Part shown: positions 23,338 through 34,480 of the stretch, in pieces | How positions within the stretch are numbered: the stretch's first letter is position 1 | How the letters are laid out: each line of letters opens with the position of its first letter | DNA from: Lantana camara | Taxonomy: Eukaryota; Streptophyta; Magnoliopsida; Lamiales; Verbenaceae | DNA length: 64,000 bases | Direction of reading: 5' to 3' | Assembly: GCA_037501455.1 (NCBI GenBank) | Contig: CM074858.1 | Coordinates: forward strand, 102,706,001 to 102,770,000 | Notes under the pieces: model-generated | The model's database searches: none | Seen by the model: the letters and a program-made list of their open reading frames with translations, nothing else | What the model was told of the DNA's origin: nothing | Translations under genes and position numbers: made by a program

Positions 23338-25283
23338 TGTAACGCCCCCGTTTTTCTTATTTTGAACAGCATGATGTATGTGTTTATCAAATTGCGCAAA
23401 ATAATTAATTATACGTGTTTAATATGTTTAATTTTATTTTGATTATAATTAATGTTAATTATTATATTTTAAGTTTTATTAATATTAATTTATATAATAT
23501 TAATATGTTAATGTGCTAATTGAATTTAATTAGTGAATTTGTTATTAAAATCATAAATTTTGCATGCATGTTACCTAAATTATATACGTATTTATTAAAT
23601 ATATTTATATATATATATATGTATGTTAATTGTGTACGTGTGCTTGAGTATTGTAATGCATGCATTTCATATTAATTAATAATTATGCATGCATGTATTT
23701 ATTGTGCATTTTAATTTGTTATATTAAGTTAATATTATGAATTTTATTGTTACCTCGCGTATGAGCCTCATTTACGTGCGTCGTTTCTATTTAATTTGAT
23801 ACCGAAATTTCGTGCAAATTTAATATGTTGAACTTATACGTGTCTTGTATATGAATATTTGTTCGTTTCGTATTTTCGGATTCATTTGCATGTGTTTCGG
23901 ATTTAATTTGAATTTTGGAATCCAAGTCGGTGGCTAACGAGCACTTAGCGCACCCTTGGTTCTGTATTTAATATCTTGAGCTCAGGAACTCGGATTCGAG
24001 TTCCGTTAACTTCGTTGAACTTGTATCGAAGATTCGGGTTTAATAAACTTAGCCTTATATTTTTCTAACGTCATTTGAACCTCCGAAATTCAACCGAAAA
24101 ACGAGACGGCGACCAAACTGACCTTGTTGCACTAAAATGACCATATCTTGCTCAAACCTTGACCAAATTAACTATGGTTAGACTCTATGGAACCCTAACT
24201 CAACCCTTTATTCAGCCATTAACCCCCCAAACCGAGATAACCCTTCCCACTTGCTGAAAATATCCCAAACATCTTCTGCTTCCCACTCTCTCCCGTAACT
24301 CAAGCTTTACCAAGAGATTCAAGCTCAAATCTCTTTCCAAACCTCCATTAATCCACAAGGTAAGCTTGGATATGTTATGTACATTCAATATGAGTCATTT
24401 TCATTCATTCATCCCCAAATTTGATCATGGTTTCATGAGTTTTTTGACTGAATTAGAAATAGTAAGGTTTAGAGCTTTTTGTTGATCTCTTTCGTTTCTT
24501 CATGGATTTGATTGATTCCAAGCCTGAAAATGATTGTTTTGACATCCTCTTCTTATGTATGATCATTGATTACTTGGTATTTGAAGTATTCATGAGTTAT
24601 CATTAAGGACACTTTGAGGAAATTCATGAAATAAACTCATATATCTTCATCTCATGTCTGAGCTTCCTTGGGGCTGACTTGTATGCTAATTTGGAGTTGT
24701 TTTGCTGTATTTTTGATGGCTTAACTTACCTGAAAATGTTGGGGATAAATGAGATCAGTTGTGCCCTGTTTTTTACGTGATCTTGCCCTGTTTTTCGGAC
24801 TGTGTTGCTGCTGTCAAACTGCTGCATCTTCTTGCCTTTTGCTGTCAGTTTTGTGGGAGTTGTTGGAGCTGAATTGCTGCTGCATTTCATGCCTTTTTGT
24901 TGCTGCATCATTTGCTTTTCATTGTTGCATCTTGCTGTTGCATTTCATGACAGAAAACAGGGGGTGATGGCTGCATATTTGTTGCTGCTGCTGAACGGGT
25001 TGACACGGGTGTGTCGTTCTTGTTTGTTCCAGCGTGAAACGGGGGTGTATTTTTTGTCTGAATTTCTGTACCGAGACACGGGGGTGTCTCGGTTTGTTCT
25101 TTGGGGATGACACGGGGGTGTCACCATGTAATTTTCCATGCATGTTTGTGTGGTCATGAAGCTGCTGCTGCTGCATGTTTCCTTTTCTTCCTGCATGAAA
25201 TGTGAATATAGAGTTGCTATGCATGAGAATGCTTGCATGGAAATTGTTTTTTTGCATGCATATTGATTTTATGCATGATCTAC

Positions 25284-25342
<59 letters not shown>

Positions 25343-26981
25343 TATAAGTATGTATATTTATATATGTTTATTAAATATTAATGTTAATTGATTTAATTGA
25401 ATTATAGAATTTAATTGTTACTTATTTCATGTTTAATTTAATTTCCTAAATTTAATTGAATGTTTTTAATTGTTTATTTTCTATTTGTAAATGCGATTGA
25501 ATGTGTTTAATTGTTTATGTTCTAATTTTAAATGTGATTTAATACATGCTATGCCCTATTCGAATTCTTGAATTGAATTGATTGAAATGTGAATTTATGA
25601 CTTGAATGAATATGAACTCGTTTGAATACGAAGGCTCCATCGAATGAATGAATTGAATGTTTATATGTCTTTAAATTCCTTAATAGTGCACATGAACATT
25701 TTCATGACATAATCGTATCTCTTATACATTCATATCATGATCATTACATTACCGAGCGTCTTATTTGGTCATATTGAGTCTCACTTCACCTCTCTTGCAC
25801 AGATTTTGAGTCCGTTGGAGACGAGGCCGGTCTGTGAGGCTCGTGTGTTCTCCTTGTTGCCGTTTAAGGTGGGTTTCTCTTCTACTTAGATAAAACGACC
25901 CGATATATCTCCCTATGTGAAAAGTTTTAAGCCAAAGTAATACGATTATATATATATTGAGTCTTTTCTCGAGTAAATGATTGCAAACGTAAAGCCCTTA
26001 TTTCTTGAATCCTACCTAATGCTTTGGCGAGAATGAATGAATGTTCACAATTAATGGGGCCCAGGGACTTGGTGTGAGTGGGGAACCGAGGAGGCATGGG
26101 CTGACGGGAAACCCTCACACTAGTCCCACCAATGAACGGCATAACCGGACCTCGTTAGGAGTTAGCGAGGAATGGACGCTGAGTGCCATCTGGGGAGTCA
26201 TGTTCCCCTTTTGGTCAATGAATGGGTGGATGGGCTTTGCAAACCCGCCACCAACCCGGAGGAAGAAGGTGTAAATGTTATTGAATGCACACGAAAGATT
26301 GAAATGCATGAAAAGAATGAATGAATGAATGTTAATGAATTACACGAGGTGTTGGTTGGAGATAATGCACGCCCACTCGCCGGGCCACTAATGACCTTGA
26401 CCTAATGTTAATGAATCGTTACAATCCCTTTTGATGATTTCTATTCACCCACTTGGGAAATTCTTTAAAACCTCACTTGGGATTATAGCTTGCATGTAAT
26501 TGTTTAAATATTGTCGTATATTATACTATGCCCTGCTTTTATACCCACCAGTCCCTTTTGGACTGAACCCGTTTGGTTTTCAGTTGTGTTGTGCAGGTGT
26601 CAAGGGAGCTAGGCGGGGTTTCGAGTCATAGGTTTTACATTCAATTTTAGCTCTTGTATTTTCGGTCTTACACTTGCACATGGTATTTTGATCATTGTAT
26701 ATGAATAATTAATGGATCGTACTTGTTGTTTTAAGCCTTGACGGCATTTGGTGATGTAAATGGCTTATTTTGGAACGTGAATGATCATTGTTTATATTAC
26801 GGCCAGTTAATGCTTCCGCTTTAATGTTTTATGCTATTTTTGGTTCAAGGGTTAGTCCCGCCTAGCATAGAGTGTGTGTATGTCCCCGTTCGCTGTGATT
26901 TGACTCGGGTATGGATTGTCCATTTCATATTCGGGCCGGGTCTCGGTGCGGGGATGTGACACCTTGCACTCGGGTGTTACA
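23338..26981 (+). mobile_element. Solo LTR (3644 bp) with TTTAT target duplication
   Basis: Starts TGTAACGCCCCCG and ends CGGGTGTTACA, flanked by TTTAT at 23333-23337 and 26982-26986. It has family landmarks: a splice-donor-like CCACAAGGTAAGC near 24354, a palindrome cluster (25001-25126), a GGGCTGACGGG block near 26098, and the GCCTAGC...CCCCGTTCGC...CCATTTCATAT 3' end. A long (AT)n tract lies at 25293-25335. There is no coding region of note. Confidence 0.85.
25001..25126. repeat. Cluster of GACACGGGGGTGTC palindromes
   Basis: Four units: TTGACACGGGTGTGTCG (about 25001), GAAACGGGGGTGTATTTT (about 25036, weaker), CCGAGACACGGGGGTGTCTC (25071-25092 complete, arms of 9 bp) and TGACACGGGGGTGTCA (about 25109). 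They lie about 1.66-1.79 kb from the LTR 5' end and about 0.65 kb after the splice-donor-like site. Confidence 0.8.
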
Positions 26982-27449
26982 TTTATTATATTTAATATAT
27001 TTTTGACATTTAAAAATAAATTTTAATATAAATATCAAAATTTGTTATTTATAAAATATTTGAATTTATAAAATTTTATAAATAAAATAATATTTTGAAC
27101 ATGTTTTTTAAATATATAATATATTTATATTTATATATATTTAATATAATTTATTAAATTTTCAACTTGATTAATAGTATTTAATTTTTGTTTATGAAAA
27201 TAATAAAATATAATATGCATTTAACAAATATGTGACGACAATATAAAAATAATAATAAATTTTAAACATTGGGAATGACTAATACCATGGGGGACCAAAG
27301 GAATGGGTAATCCCATGCTTGTGGGAATGGGTATTACCGAGGGAATGAGTATTCCTAATCATGTTTTGGTACCAATCACGGGTTTAGGAATGGACGCAGT
27401 AATGCCCATTCTATTCTCACTCCATTCCATCGTACCAATCATGCCCTTA

Positions 27450-27990
27450 TAGTCTTATATGGCTAGGGCCAACATTTAAGTTAAGGGGATAAAATTAAAA
27501 TATTAAAAATAAGAATAAAATATTTAATTAAAAGGGATAAAAATATAAATATATCAAAAAATATATGTAAATATAAAAAAAAAAACCTCACATTTTAGGG
27601 GGTATTTTGTACCTGAGAACAAATAACTCAGATAAACATTTTCACCTATAAATAAAATCGCACGGAAGATAATCGAGAAACCAACGACAATTATCTCGAT
27701 TCCCTCCACCTCTTATTCAGCAACAAAGAGGAGATGCAACTTTAGCAGCCCATGTGCATTATGTCGTCAATATTATAGATTGACACTGGATAATTTAATT
27801 TCTATTTAGAGGAAAATTACATATCAATTACTTGCATGTATGAATAAATCAAATCAAATTAAACGAGAACTAGTAATTCAGTATTCAAATTACTACTAGT
27901 AGGACTTGATTATTCAACACATTTTTAAAAATCTAAGTCATTACATAATTCGAAGCTTTATTTTGGACAAAAAACCTATAAGCAAACTTC
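27450..27990. other. AT-rich intergenic DNA; likely original 3' flank of TAXI-like paralog 2
   Basis: No gene. A minus-strand AATAAA at 27957-27962 would lie about 70 bases after the stop codon of paralog 2 if the retropseudogene at 28010-29887 were absent, so it may be that gene's ancestral poly(A) signal. Confidence 0.5.
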
Positions 27991-28009
27991 ATCATAATCC
28001 CCGGCCCTA

Positions 28010-29887
28010 GTTTTCAGATTCTAAAGATTTTTCTGGATTCGGTCGTCCCTCGAATTTCAGATAAACTACTTCAGATCTCCACTAATCGAATTCGAGAAGA
28101 ATAATTTAAGATCGGACTCCTTCAGATCATCTCCACTATTAGGGTTATTAACGAAATCGTTGCAATTTCTGCTACTTGTTTGGAAATATGTTTGTCTCAA
28201 CTTTTCGTTATTTGGGTAGAAGATCGGTCACAGATGTCGTTGCCATTTCACAAGAGAAAATCAAGATTGATTTGAGAATGGTTGCTTTTCGTTATTTGGG
28301 CACAAGATCGTTCCTAGATGAATGAATTGAAGGAATCGAGTGGTATATGGGATGATCAAGTGACCTGGCCTTTGACTGTTGTATTACGATTTGATAAATT
28401 ACTTTCCCGTCTGGTCAAGCTGGAAGAGTATCCCCTGGATATGGCTCGTTCTATTTCTGATGATATTGACAATTTGGAGATTTCAGCCAAAGAGTCTACT
28501 TTGAGTTATGCATTTAACTGTTATTATCTCTCCAAGCGGCTTCGGGTTGATTTTGGGTTACCGATTCTGGGTAGATCCTTTAAGAAGGATTGTGTTCCTC
28601 ATGAACGTATCTCTAGCATATTGACATCCAATAAGGATATGTTGAAGGGTATAATTAAGGAAAATAGAAGTTGTGAGACAAAAGAATTGTTTAAGAAGAT
28701 AGTAAGAGAAAAGTTCGTGTGACATAGATACTTTGATTGATGAACTATGCAAGGAAGGCCACAGTATGATAGCCGTTGAAGTTCTCAGAATAATGGAGAA
28801 GAAAGGGCATTCTCGGCGGCTTGACGCCCGAACATCGAACATGATCATTGAGGGCTGGATTAAGGAAAGAAAAATTTACTGCAACTTGGCATACTTTTAT
28901 AAAGATCTGTGGAATGACATGGGCGTGTGTAAGGAAAAAAAAGTTTACTTCGCCTTGGAGTCCTTTTATTCAATGCTGAAGTCGGACATGCTTTATGGTG
29001 GTTATACTCAGGATGATTTGGTTCGCGGTTTATGTGATATGAGCCTTGATCGCAAAATTTATCCGGATGTGTGGAGGACGAGAGGGGCTGAGGTTGAAGC
29101 ACAATTTGTACTTGGTGACATGATGGAGATCAGGTATTGTTTGCCAGAGCAACTCCGTAAAGCTAGAAAAGTTTTTCATTTTATGGAGCACAACGATATT
29201 GATCCTAATATTGGCTGCTATAGCATTCTAATCGATGCGTATTGTGGGAAGAAGAAAAATATAGTCTTTGTCATGCGTCTCTATCGCGATATGCGCCGTA
29301 GAGGCTTCAGTACGGTGCACACATATAACTCTATACTGCAGCAATTATTCTCGAATGGGAGATGTTCGGATGCACTACGAATTTTTGATGACTTGCAAGT
29401 TTTTGGCGATGAACCAGCAGACTATTGTACTTATTGTAGCATGTTGCACGGGCCGTGTCAGAACAGGCAAGTTGAACAAGCATTGTCTTTCTTGAATACA
29501 TTGGAACTCGTAGGAGCGCCTCTTCATATTGAATAGTACGACATCGTGATAAAAGGATGTCGTGAAGATGGACAATTTGAGAGAGCTGAAGATCTTGTTT
29601 TTAAAAAGGGACAGGTACCCAAAATTAGGGGAGTTATAGTAGTGTTGTTCGAGGAAATTCTTGCAAGAGGGTTGTCCCCTGGTGCATCTAAGTTAGCAAG
29701 AAAAAAAGAAGGCTTGTTTATCTCGGTGGAAATTACCTTTCTTTGCTTATTTTTGTAATGGTCTTGGATATTTGTGTTTAGAGTTACTTGTGATGTCCAT
29801 TATGCTGTTTTTTCCTTATGTTTACATTGTGAACATTTCAAGTGATGAAATAATAGCAAAATAGTTCATTCTCGGAAGAAAAAAAAA
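28010..29887 (+). pseudogene. Retroposed PPR-protein pseudogene
   Basis: The insert carries a P-class pentatricopeptide repeat sequence on the plus strand. The first part (28318-28719) includes RFDKLLSRLVKLEEYPLDMA and motifs of the N-terminal repeats. The frame then shifts near 28719 (reading continues as CDIDTLIDELCKEGHSMIAV), and TAG at 29534-29536 interrupts it before GCREDGQFERAEDLV. A DNA-level tail AGAAAAAAAAAA ends the insert. A 19-bp direct repeat (ATCATAATCCCCGGCCCTA) stands at 27991-28009 and 29888-29906. Poly(A) plus a long target duplication is the mark of LINE-type retroposition of an mRNA. The family (RF-like PPRs of mitochondria) is recognised from repeat motifs; the parent gene is not in the window. 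Confidence 0.85.
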
Positions 29888-29917
29888 ATCATAATCCCCG
29901 GCCCTAAGACATGGAAC

Positions 29918-31234
29918 CTACGAGGCCCCAAACTTGGAACAACTAGTATCATGCAACAAAAGCGAAGAGCTGAATCCGAGTTTTGAAGAAGCCACATCAA
30001 ACTCAAGTAGATGATTCTCCATTTGATATCCTCCCACGACGATTGACGTTGTCGGGCCAGTCGGATTAATTCCTCCCTCCACGAACGCAAGGCACGTAAC
30101 GTTATTATTAACGGTCACCATGGAATTCGAGCCGTAAAACCTCCAAACAACGTCGTTGCTCTGGAGAATGAAATCAATGGTTGGAACTCGAGGCCCCGTC
30201 TTGGAGCTAGCATTGATAGTCTTGGAATCAAAGCAAGCCCCGAAAGGAGCCACAGATGCCACTCTTTTGATTCTCATGGATTTGGCGGCTTTCACAAACT
30301 GATTGATCAAAACTATGTATATTGATCTGTGGAGGGTAGTGTAAGGCCGAACCATTCGTATACTCGTGCCACCGGCTCCTGTCGTCTTGTCAATGGCGAG
30401 TAAGGTTTTGTTGAGCTTGAGAGCTCTGCCACCTACTTTAATGGACCTGAGATTGACGAAGTACTCAGCACTAAGATTTCCTATTACATCGTTGCCAGAC
30501 GTGGACGCTGGATTTTTGATCAATGGTGTGGTGAGGATTGATTTTGAGATTTGTTGAAATGTGTTATTGTAAGCCCCCTGCCCTATGATCATATTCCCGC
30601 TGTTGCCTGAAGACGGGATGCAAAGCACGAATTTGTGACGAATCTTGAAATTCGAGACGAGTTGTGCCGGCAGCGAAATCCTAGTCTGGCCGAGGCCGAT
30701 TAGCCCTACAGTAGAATTGGATAGACCTCCGCTTAAAGCAGGATCTGAAAACTGAAAGGGGAAACTGCTCATCCTGTAACTGGACCCGCTCGGGGAATAT
30801 ACGTGCAGAGTGTCTTGTCCGAGGCTTCGGTAACCCCGTGACCCGCTGACGGGATTCAAGGCGTCAGTGACGCACGAGTTGTTGGCACAATCACCAGGTA
30901 CCGGCGGTTGGGGGTCGGAGCAAATCATCCGACACACGGAGCCATCGACGAGACTGCAAAGTTGGGACCCACATATAATCGGGCGGTAGGTGGTGGCGGC
31001 CGAGAAGAAGTCCATGGAGTTGAACCAGAGAAATTCGCCACCAAGATCAATGACCACATTGAGTGTGGTGCTATTGGAGCCTATCTGGATCGTCGTGTAG
31101 TATTGATTACTCGTGACATCTTTCTTGATCGGGAAAATGAAGGCTTTGGGTCTTCTTGGAGGGCTTTGAGCATTTGAAAAGGAAGATAACACAAACAGGG
31201 AGAGGAGAAAGATTGATAGAATGGAAGATGCCAT
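29918..31234 (-). CDS. TAXI/EDGP-type secreted pseudo-aspartic proteinase, paralog 2
   Basis: Single-exon gene for 438 residues. A signal peptide (MASSILSIFLLSLFVLSSFS, cut near Ala22-Gln23) leads into the N-terminal TAXI domain (about 40-200) and then the C-terminal domain (about 225-430). Asp63 in VIDLGGEFLW is the first catalytic position. The second-site region reads GAGGTS without the Asp triad, as in xylanase inhibitors and EDGP, so a binding or inhibitory role in the apoplast is more likely than proteolysis. Potential N-glycosylation sites include NST (54) and NNT in the middle region. The paralogs at 14273 and 33027 share its plan. The stop codon lies 12 bases from a retropseudogene insertion site, so its transcript end has probably changed. 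Confidence 0.9.
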   Translation of the reverse strand: MASSILSIFLLSLFVLSSFSNAQSPPRRPKAFIFPIKKDVTSNQYYTTIQIGSNSTTLNVVIDLGGEFLWFNSMDFFSAATTYRPIICGSQLCSLVDGSVCRMICSDPQPPVPGDCANNSCVTDALNPVSGSRGYRSLGQDTLHVYSPSGSSYRMSSFPFQFSDPALSGGLSNSTVGLIGLGQTRISLPAQLVSNFKIRHKFVLCIPSSGNSGNMIIGQGAYNNTFQQISKSILTTPLIKNPASTSGNDVIGNLSAEYFVNLRSIKVGGRALKLNKTLLAIDKTTGAGGTSIRMVRPYTTLHRSIYIVLINQFVKAAKSMRIKRVASVAPFGACFDSKTINASSKTGPRVPTIDFILQSNDVVWRFYGSNSMVTVNNNVTCLAFVEGGINPTGPTTSIVVGGYQMENHLLEFDVASSKLGFSSSLLLHDTSCSKFGAS

Positions 31235-31279
31235 TCCTAGGAAGGATTTGTTGGATGATTGTGGCAGCTAAATCACCAT

Positions 31280-31288
31280 CTTATAGTG
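31280..31288 (-). promoter_or_regulatory. TATA-like box of paralog 2
   Basis: Minus-strand CACTATAAG about 50 bases upstream of the start codon, at a distance similar to the TATA boxes of the two paralogs. Confidence 0.45.
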
Positions 31289-31327
31289 ACATTAGAGTTA
31301 GAAATAGAGAGTATTTAGTATTACAAG

Positions 31328-31370
31328 AAAGTCAACTTCAGATGTGGATACATGCCAATGCCAGCAAATG
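31328..31370 (-). promoter_or_regulatory. Conserved upstream block, paralog 2
   Basis: Plus-strand GTCAACTTCAGATGTGGATA followed by CATGCCAATGCCAGCAAATGAA. It aligns with the blocks upstream of paralogs 1 and 3, apart from a small CATGCCA duplication, and lies about 95-135 bases upstream of the ATG. Confidence 0.55.
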
Positions 31371-31565
31371 AATATTGGTTTTTAGATCTCGCATTATTAC
31401 TATAAAGTAAAATATTCCCAATTGAGATGAACAATTAGTGCCTCACAGGTCAAAGTAAACGAAGACTTTCAAGTTAGGAATACTTTATGCCATCTACATG
31501 TTGATTATATACGTACAATTTTGACTAGGTTTCTCCATCAATATTTATTGTTTCAGGAAGACTTC

Positions 31566-31834
31566 GCATTTCTTTTTTGTCTCTGGTCAATTTTGTTATG
31601 TTTGTAGGAAGAGTAATTGTCTCGCTCCCTCTCTTGCTCGGCATGCAATCTCAGCTTGCATTAATGCCCCTTGCTTGCCGACTGTTAGTTTCGTGTTTGA
31701 TTCAATCGGAGTCTGTTGTTTCATTTGTGATACATAGGGAGAGTAATTATATCGCTCATTCTCTTGCTCGGCACTTGACCTCGGCCTGCACTAAAGTCCC
31801 TTGCTTACCGACTGTTATTTCGCATTTACTTTGA
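31566..31834 (+). pseudogene. Fragment of an RNase H-like (non-LTR retroelement type) domain
   Basis: The frame ends with VVSFVIHRESNYIAHSLARH, which matches the plant RVT_3/RNase H ending often found in LINE-related proteins (pattern F..RE.N..AH.LAR). There is no reverse transcriptase next to it, and the N-terminal catalytic part is not recognisable. Short and isolated, so probably a relic. Confidence 0.45.
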
Positions 31835-33026
31835 TGGATATAGCGGAATAGTTATTTAGCACCCCTAATCCACCATTTACTTTAATTGGTAGAGGGCCTT
31901 GTGTAAAAGCCAAGGCCCTACATATACGTAGAATACAATAGGGTATATTCCCACTCAAAAAAGCCAAGGCCCTACATATATACATAGTTTTAGCCAGAAT
32001 TTTTGGCTCTAGAATACAATAGGGTATGTTTTTGTGCCTTTATTATTTACATAAATTCTCACTAAAAATTGGTCACATCCGAATGTAATCTCTCTCCATT
32101 TTTCAAGGGCAAAAGCGTAAAATGTGGCTTTAATCAGTGGATTGCTGTATGTTAAAGTAAATGCAATAAATATAAGCTATATAAGAAAAATGGTGCATAT
32201 TGAAGCAAAAAAATCACCTGGCTATTTTGCAAACAAATTTACTGTTCATTAGCATAAAATGATAGATAGTAAAATGTCAAAGGGGATGGGTCTCTTTTTC
32301 TTATTTATTGTTTCAAGATTTTCGACATCAAACTTTCATGTTAGTTCATATCAAACACATTTCTCGAGGTAAATCTAAAAAAAATTGTGTGGCTGTTTTT
32401 ATTACAAAAACATTTTATAGACCATCAAAAAGCCGTTTTATAATTATAGTACTATTCAAGTAGATGATAGTTTAAGAATTTGGAAGGAAAAAATATTTGC
32501 AAAAATGTAGGTACATTTTGGCTTTATATTTCGCTTATCAGATATTTATGTAGAATATTAGAACAATAAGTTTATCTAGTTTAATCAAAAGTCATGTGTT
32601 CGAATTCCTGAAGCAATTATCATTAGTAGGAAGAGTAATTCGTTTTGCATCGGACTCGAGATATAGAACCCAATGACGAATCCAAGAAAGAAAACATAAA
32701 CAAATTGTGTACAGAGGAACAAGAATACTATTACACATAATAAACAAATTGTGTACAGAGCAACAAGAATACTATTACACATAATGCAATCAACGCATTA
32801 CAATTCAAATCAACACAATCGAGCCCTCATGTCATCAAGGGAGCAATGGACTAGTTATTGGACGATAACCCTTTATTACATAGCATAAAAGCTGAAGTTG
32901 ATGCAAAGATCTAGCACAAATCCGACTTAATCAAATCCAATCAATTATATAATATATCATAATTTAATAACCATTCAATTAAAACTGATTTGATCGAACT
33001 TGATATGTTCTCGGCAGCCGATGTAC
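31835..33026. other. Intergenic DNA with two short tandem duplications
   Basis: No gene. AAAAGCCAAGGCCCTACATA with a following AGAATACAATAGGGTAT occurs twice (about 31909-31950 and 31959-32027). A 44-bp unit containing CAAATTGTGTACAGAG and AACAAGAATACTATTACACA is tandemly repeated at about 32699-32786. Confidence 0.6.
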
Positions 33027-34328
33027 CTAGGATGCCTTGAACTGGGAACAACTCGTATCATGCAACCCGAGTGAAGAGCTAAATCCTAGCATCGAAGAAG
33101 CCACATCGAACTCAAGCAGATAATTCTCCATTTGATATCCTCCCACAACTATGGAGGTTGTCGGGCCGGTCAAGTTAATCCCTCCCTCGACGAATGCAAG
33201 ACACACGACATCACTATCGACGCTTACCATCGAATTCGAGCCATAAAACCTCCAATAAACATTTTTGCTCTGCAGGACAAAATCGATTGTTGGAACTTCA
33301 GGCCCTGTTTTGGAGTTCACAATCGTTTTGGACTCAAAGCAAGCCCCGAAAGGAGCCACAGATGCCACTCTTTTAATGTTCATTGATGCAGCTGCCTTCA
33401 CAAATTCATTGACCAAAGAAGTGTATATTGAGCTCTGTAGGCTAGTATAAGGTCTAACCGTACGTAAACTCGTGCCTCCGGCGCCGGTTGTCTCGTCAAT
33501 GGAGAGTAGAGTTTTGTTGAGTTTGAGAGTTTTATCACCAACTCTAATGGAGTTGAGGTCGATAAAATACTCAACAGTGAAGTTGCCTATTTGCTCATTA
33601 GGCCAAGTGGCTACAGGATTTCTGATCAGGGGTGTGGTTGTAAAGGACTTAGAGATTTCTTGAAAGGGGTTGTTGTAAGCACCTTGACCTACAATCATAT
33701 TTCCGTCGTTGCCCGAAGACGGGATGCAAAGCGCAAACTTTTGGCGAATGTTGAAGTTAGAAGCAAGTTGTGCTGGCAGGGAAATCCTAGTTCTGCCTAG
33801 GCCGATTAGCCCTACAGTGGGGCTAGCTAGGCCTTCCCTTAAAACAGGATCCGAGAACTGGAAAGGAAAATTGTTTATCGTATACGGGGCCCCATGTGTG
33901 GAATACATGCGCAAAATGTCCTGTCCCAGACCGCTGTACCCCAGGGTGCCCGTGAAGGGATTGTGGGCGTAGTCCGAGCAAGTATTGTTGGTGCACCCGG
34001 GGACCGGTGGGGACAGGAAGCAAAAGACACAACCGACTCCTTCAGCAATCCTGCATTGTCGTGTCCCACATAAAATCGGGCGGTAAGAGGAGGCAGACGA
34101 GAAATATTCCATGGAATTGAACCAAGCGAATCGACCGCCAAGATCAATCACCATGTTCAACGTGGTGCTGTTGGAGCCTATTTGGATGGTCGTGTAGTAT
34201 TGGCCAGTCGTGACATCTTTCTTAACGGGGAAAGTGAAGGCTTGGGGTCTTGAAGGGCTTTGAGCATTGGAAATGGAAGAAAACACCAACAAGGAGAATA
34301 GGAAGATTGATGGAGTATAATTGGCCAT
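33027..34328 (-). CDS. TAXI/EDGP-type secreted pseudo-aspartic proteinase, paralog 3
   Basis: Single-exon gene for 433 residues. The signal peptide MANYTPSIFLFSLLVFSSIS is probably cut before Gln23. Asp62 in VIDLGGRFAWF is kept; the second-site region is GAGGTS without a catalytic Asp, so the protein is probably an inactive protease fold in the cell wall space, as known for TAXI and EDGP. The Cys-rich loop (ILCGTRQC...GCVFCF...PGCTNNTC) matches the family, but the usual Cys after the first motif is replaced (WFNS). By eye ten cysteines remain, against twelve usual in the family. The most intact-looking and least disturbed copy of the cluster; upstream it has a TATA box and the shared block. 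Confidence 0.9.
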   Translation of the reverse strand: MANYTPSIFLFSLLVFSSISNAQSPSRPQAFTFPVKKDVTTGQYYTTIQIGSNSTTLNMVIDLGGRFAWFNSMEYFSSASSYRPILCGTRQCRIAEGVGCVFCFLSPPVPGCTNNTCSDYAHNPFTGTLGYSGLGQDILRMYSTHGAPYTINNFPFQFSDPVLREGLASPTVGLIGLGRTRISLPAQLASNFNIRQKFALCIPSSGNDGNMIVGQGAYNNPFQEISKSFTTTPLIRNPVATWPNEQIGNFTVEYFIDLNSIRVGDKTLKLNKTLLSIDETTGAGGTSLRTVRPYTSLQSSIYTSLVNEFVKAAASMNIKRVASVAPFGACFESKTIVNSKTGPEVPTIDFVLQSKNVYWRFYGSNSMVSVDSDVVCLAFVEGGINLTGPTTSIVVGGYQMENYLLEFDVASSMLGFSSSLGLHDTSCSQFKAS

Positions 34329-34372
34329 ATTGTGGAGGATTAGTGAAGCAAGATCACTTCTTTGGATGCTTA

Positions 34373-34382
34373 CTTATAAAGG
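34373..34382 (-). promoter_or_regulatory. TATA box of paralog 3
   Basis: Minus-strand CCTTTATAAG, about 45-54 bases upstream of the start codon. Confidence 0.55.
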
Positions 34383-34440
34383 CACTTGACATATGTACTA
34401 TTGAAATAAATTAAGTGGATAATTCAAATCAAAATTTTAA

Positions 34441-34480
34441 TTACTGAGTTGACTTGACCCAAGATGCATGCCAGCAAAGA
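34441..34480 (-). promoter_or_regulatory. Conserved upstream block, paralog 3
   Basis: Plus-strand GTTGACTTGACCCAAGATGC followed by ATGCCAGCAAAG. Shares TTGACTT and GCATGCCAGCAAA with the blocks of paralogs 1 and 2. On the gene strand it reads TTTGCTGGCATGCATC, including an RY-type GCATGC. Confidence 0.55.

Larger units (their letters stand above)
22644..27446. mobile_element. PIF/Harbinger-like non-autonomous element, nested host of two later insertions
   Basis: Inverted ends are GGCATGATTGGTA...GAATGGAATGAG at left and the reverse complement GGGCATGATTGGTACGATGGAATGGAGTGAG at right. TTA flanks both ends (22641-22643 and 27447-27449), the 3-bp duplication typical of PIF/Harbinger. Removing the MITE (22826-23092) and the solo LTR (23338-26981) leaves roughly 0.88 kb without coding capacity. 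A further related right end is visible near 42660-42720. Confidence 0.6.

Noticed and set aside
24726..25257. Gln/His- and Cys-rich frames in both strands
   Set aside because: CTG/GCA-rich low-complexity sequence in a solo LTR; frames overlap on both strands without a family match.
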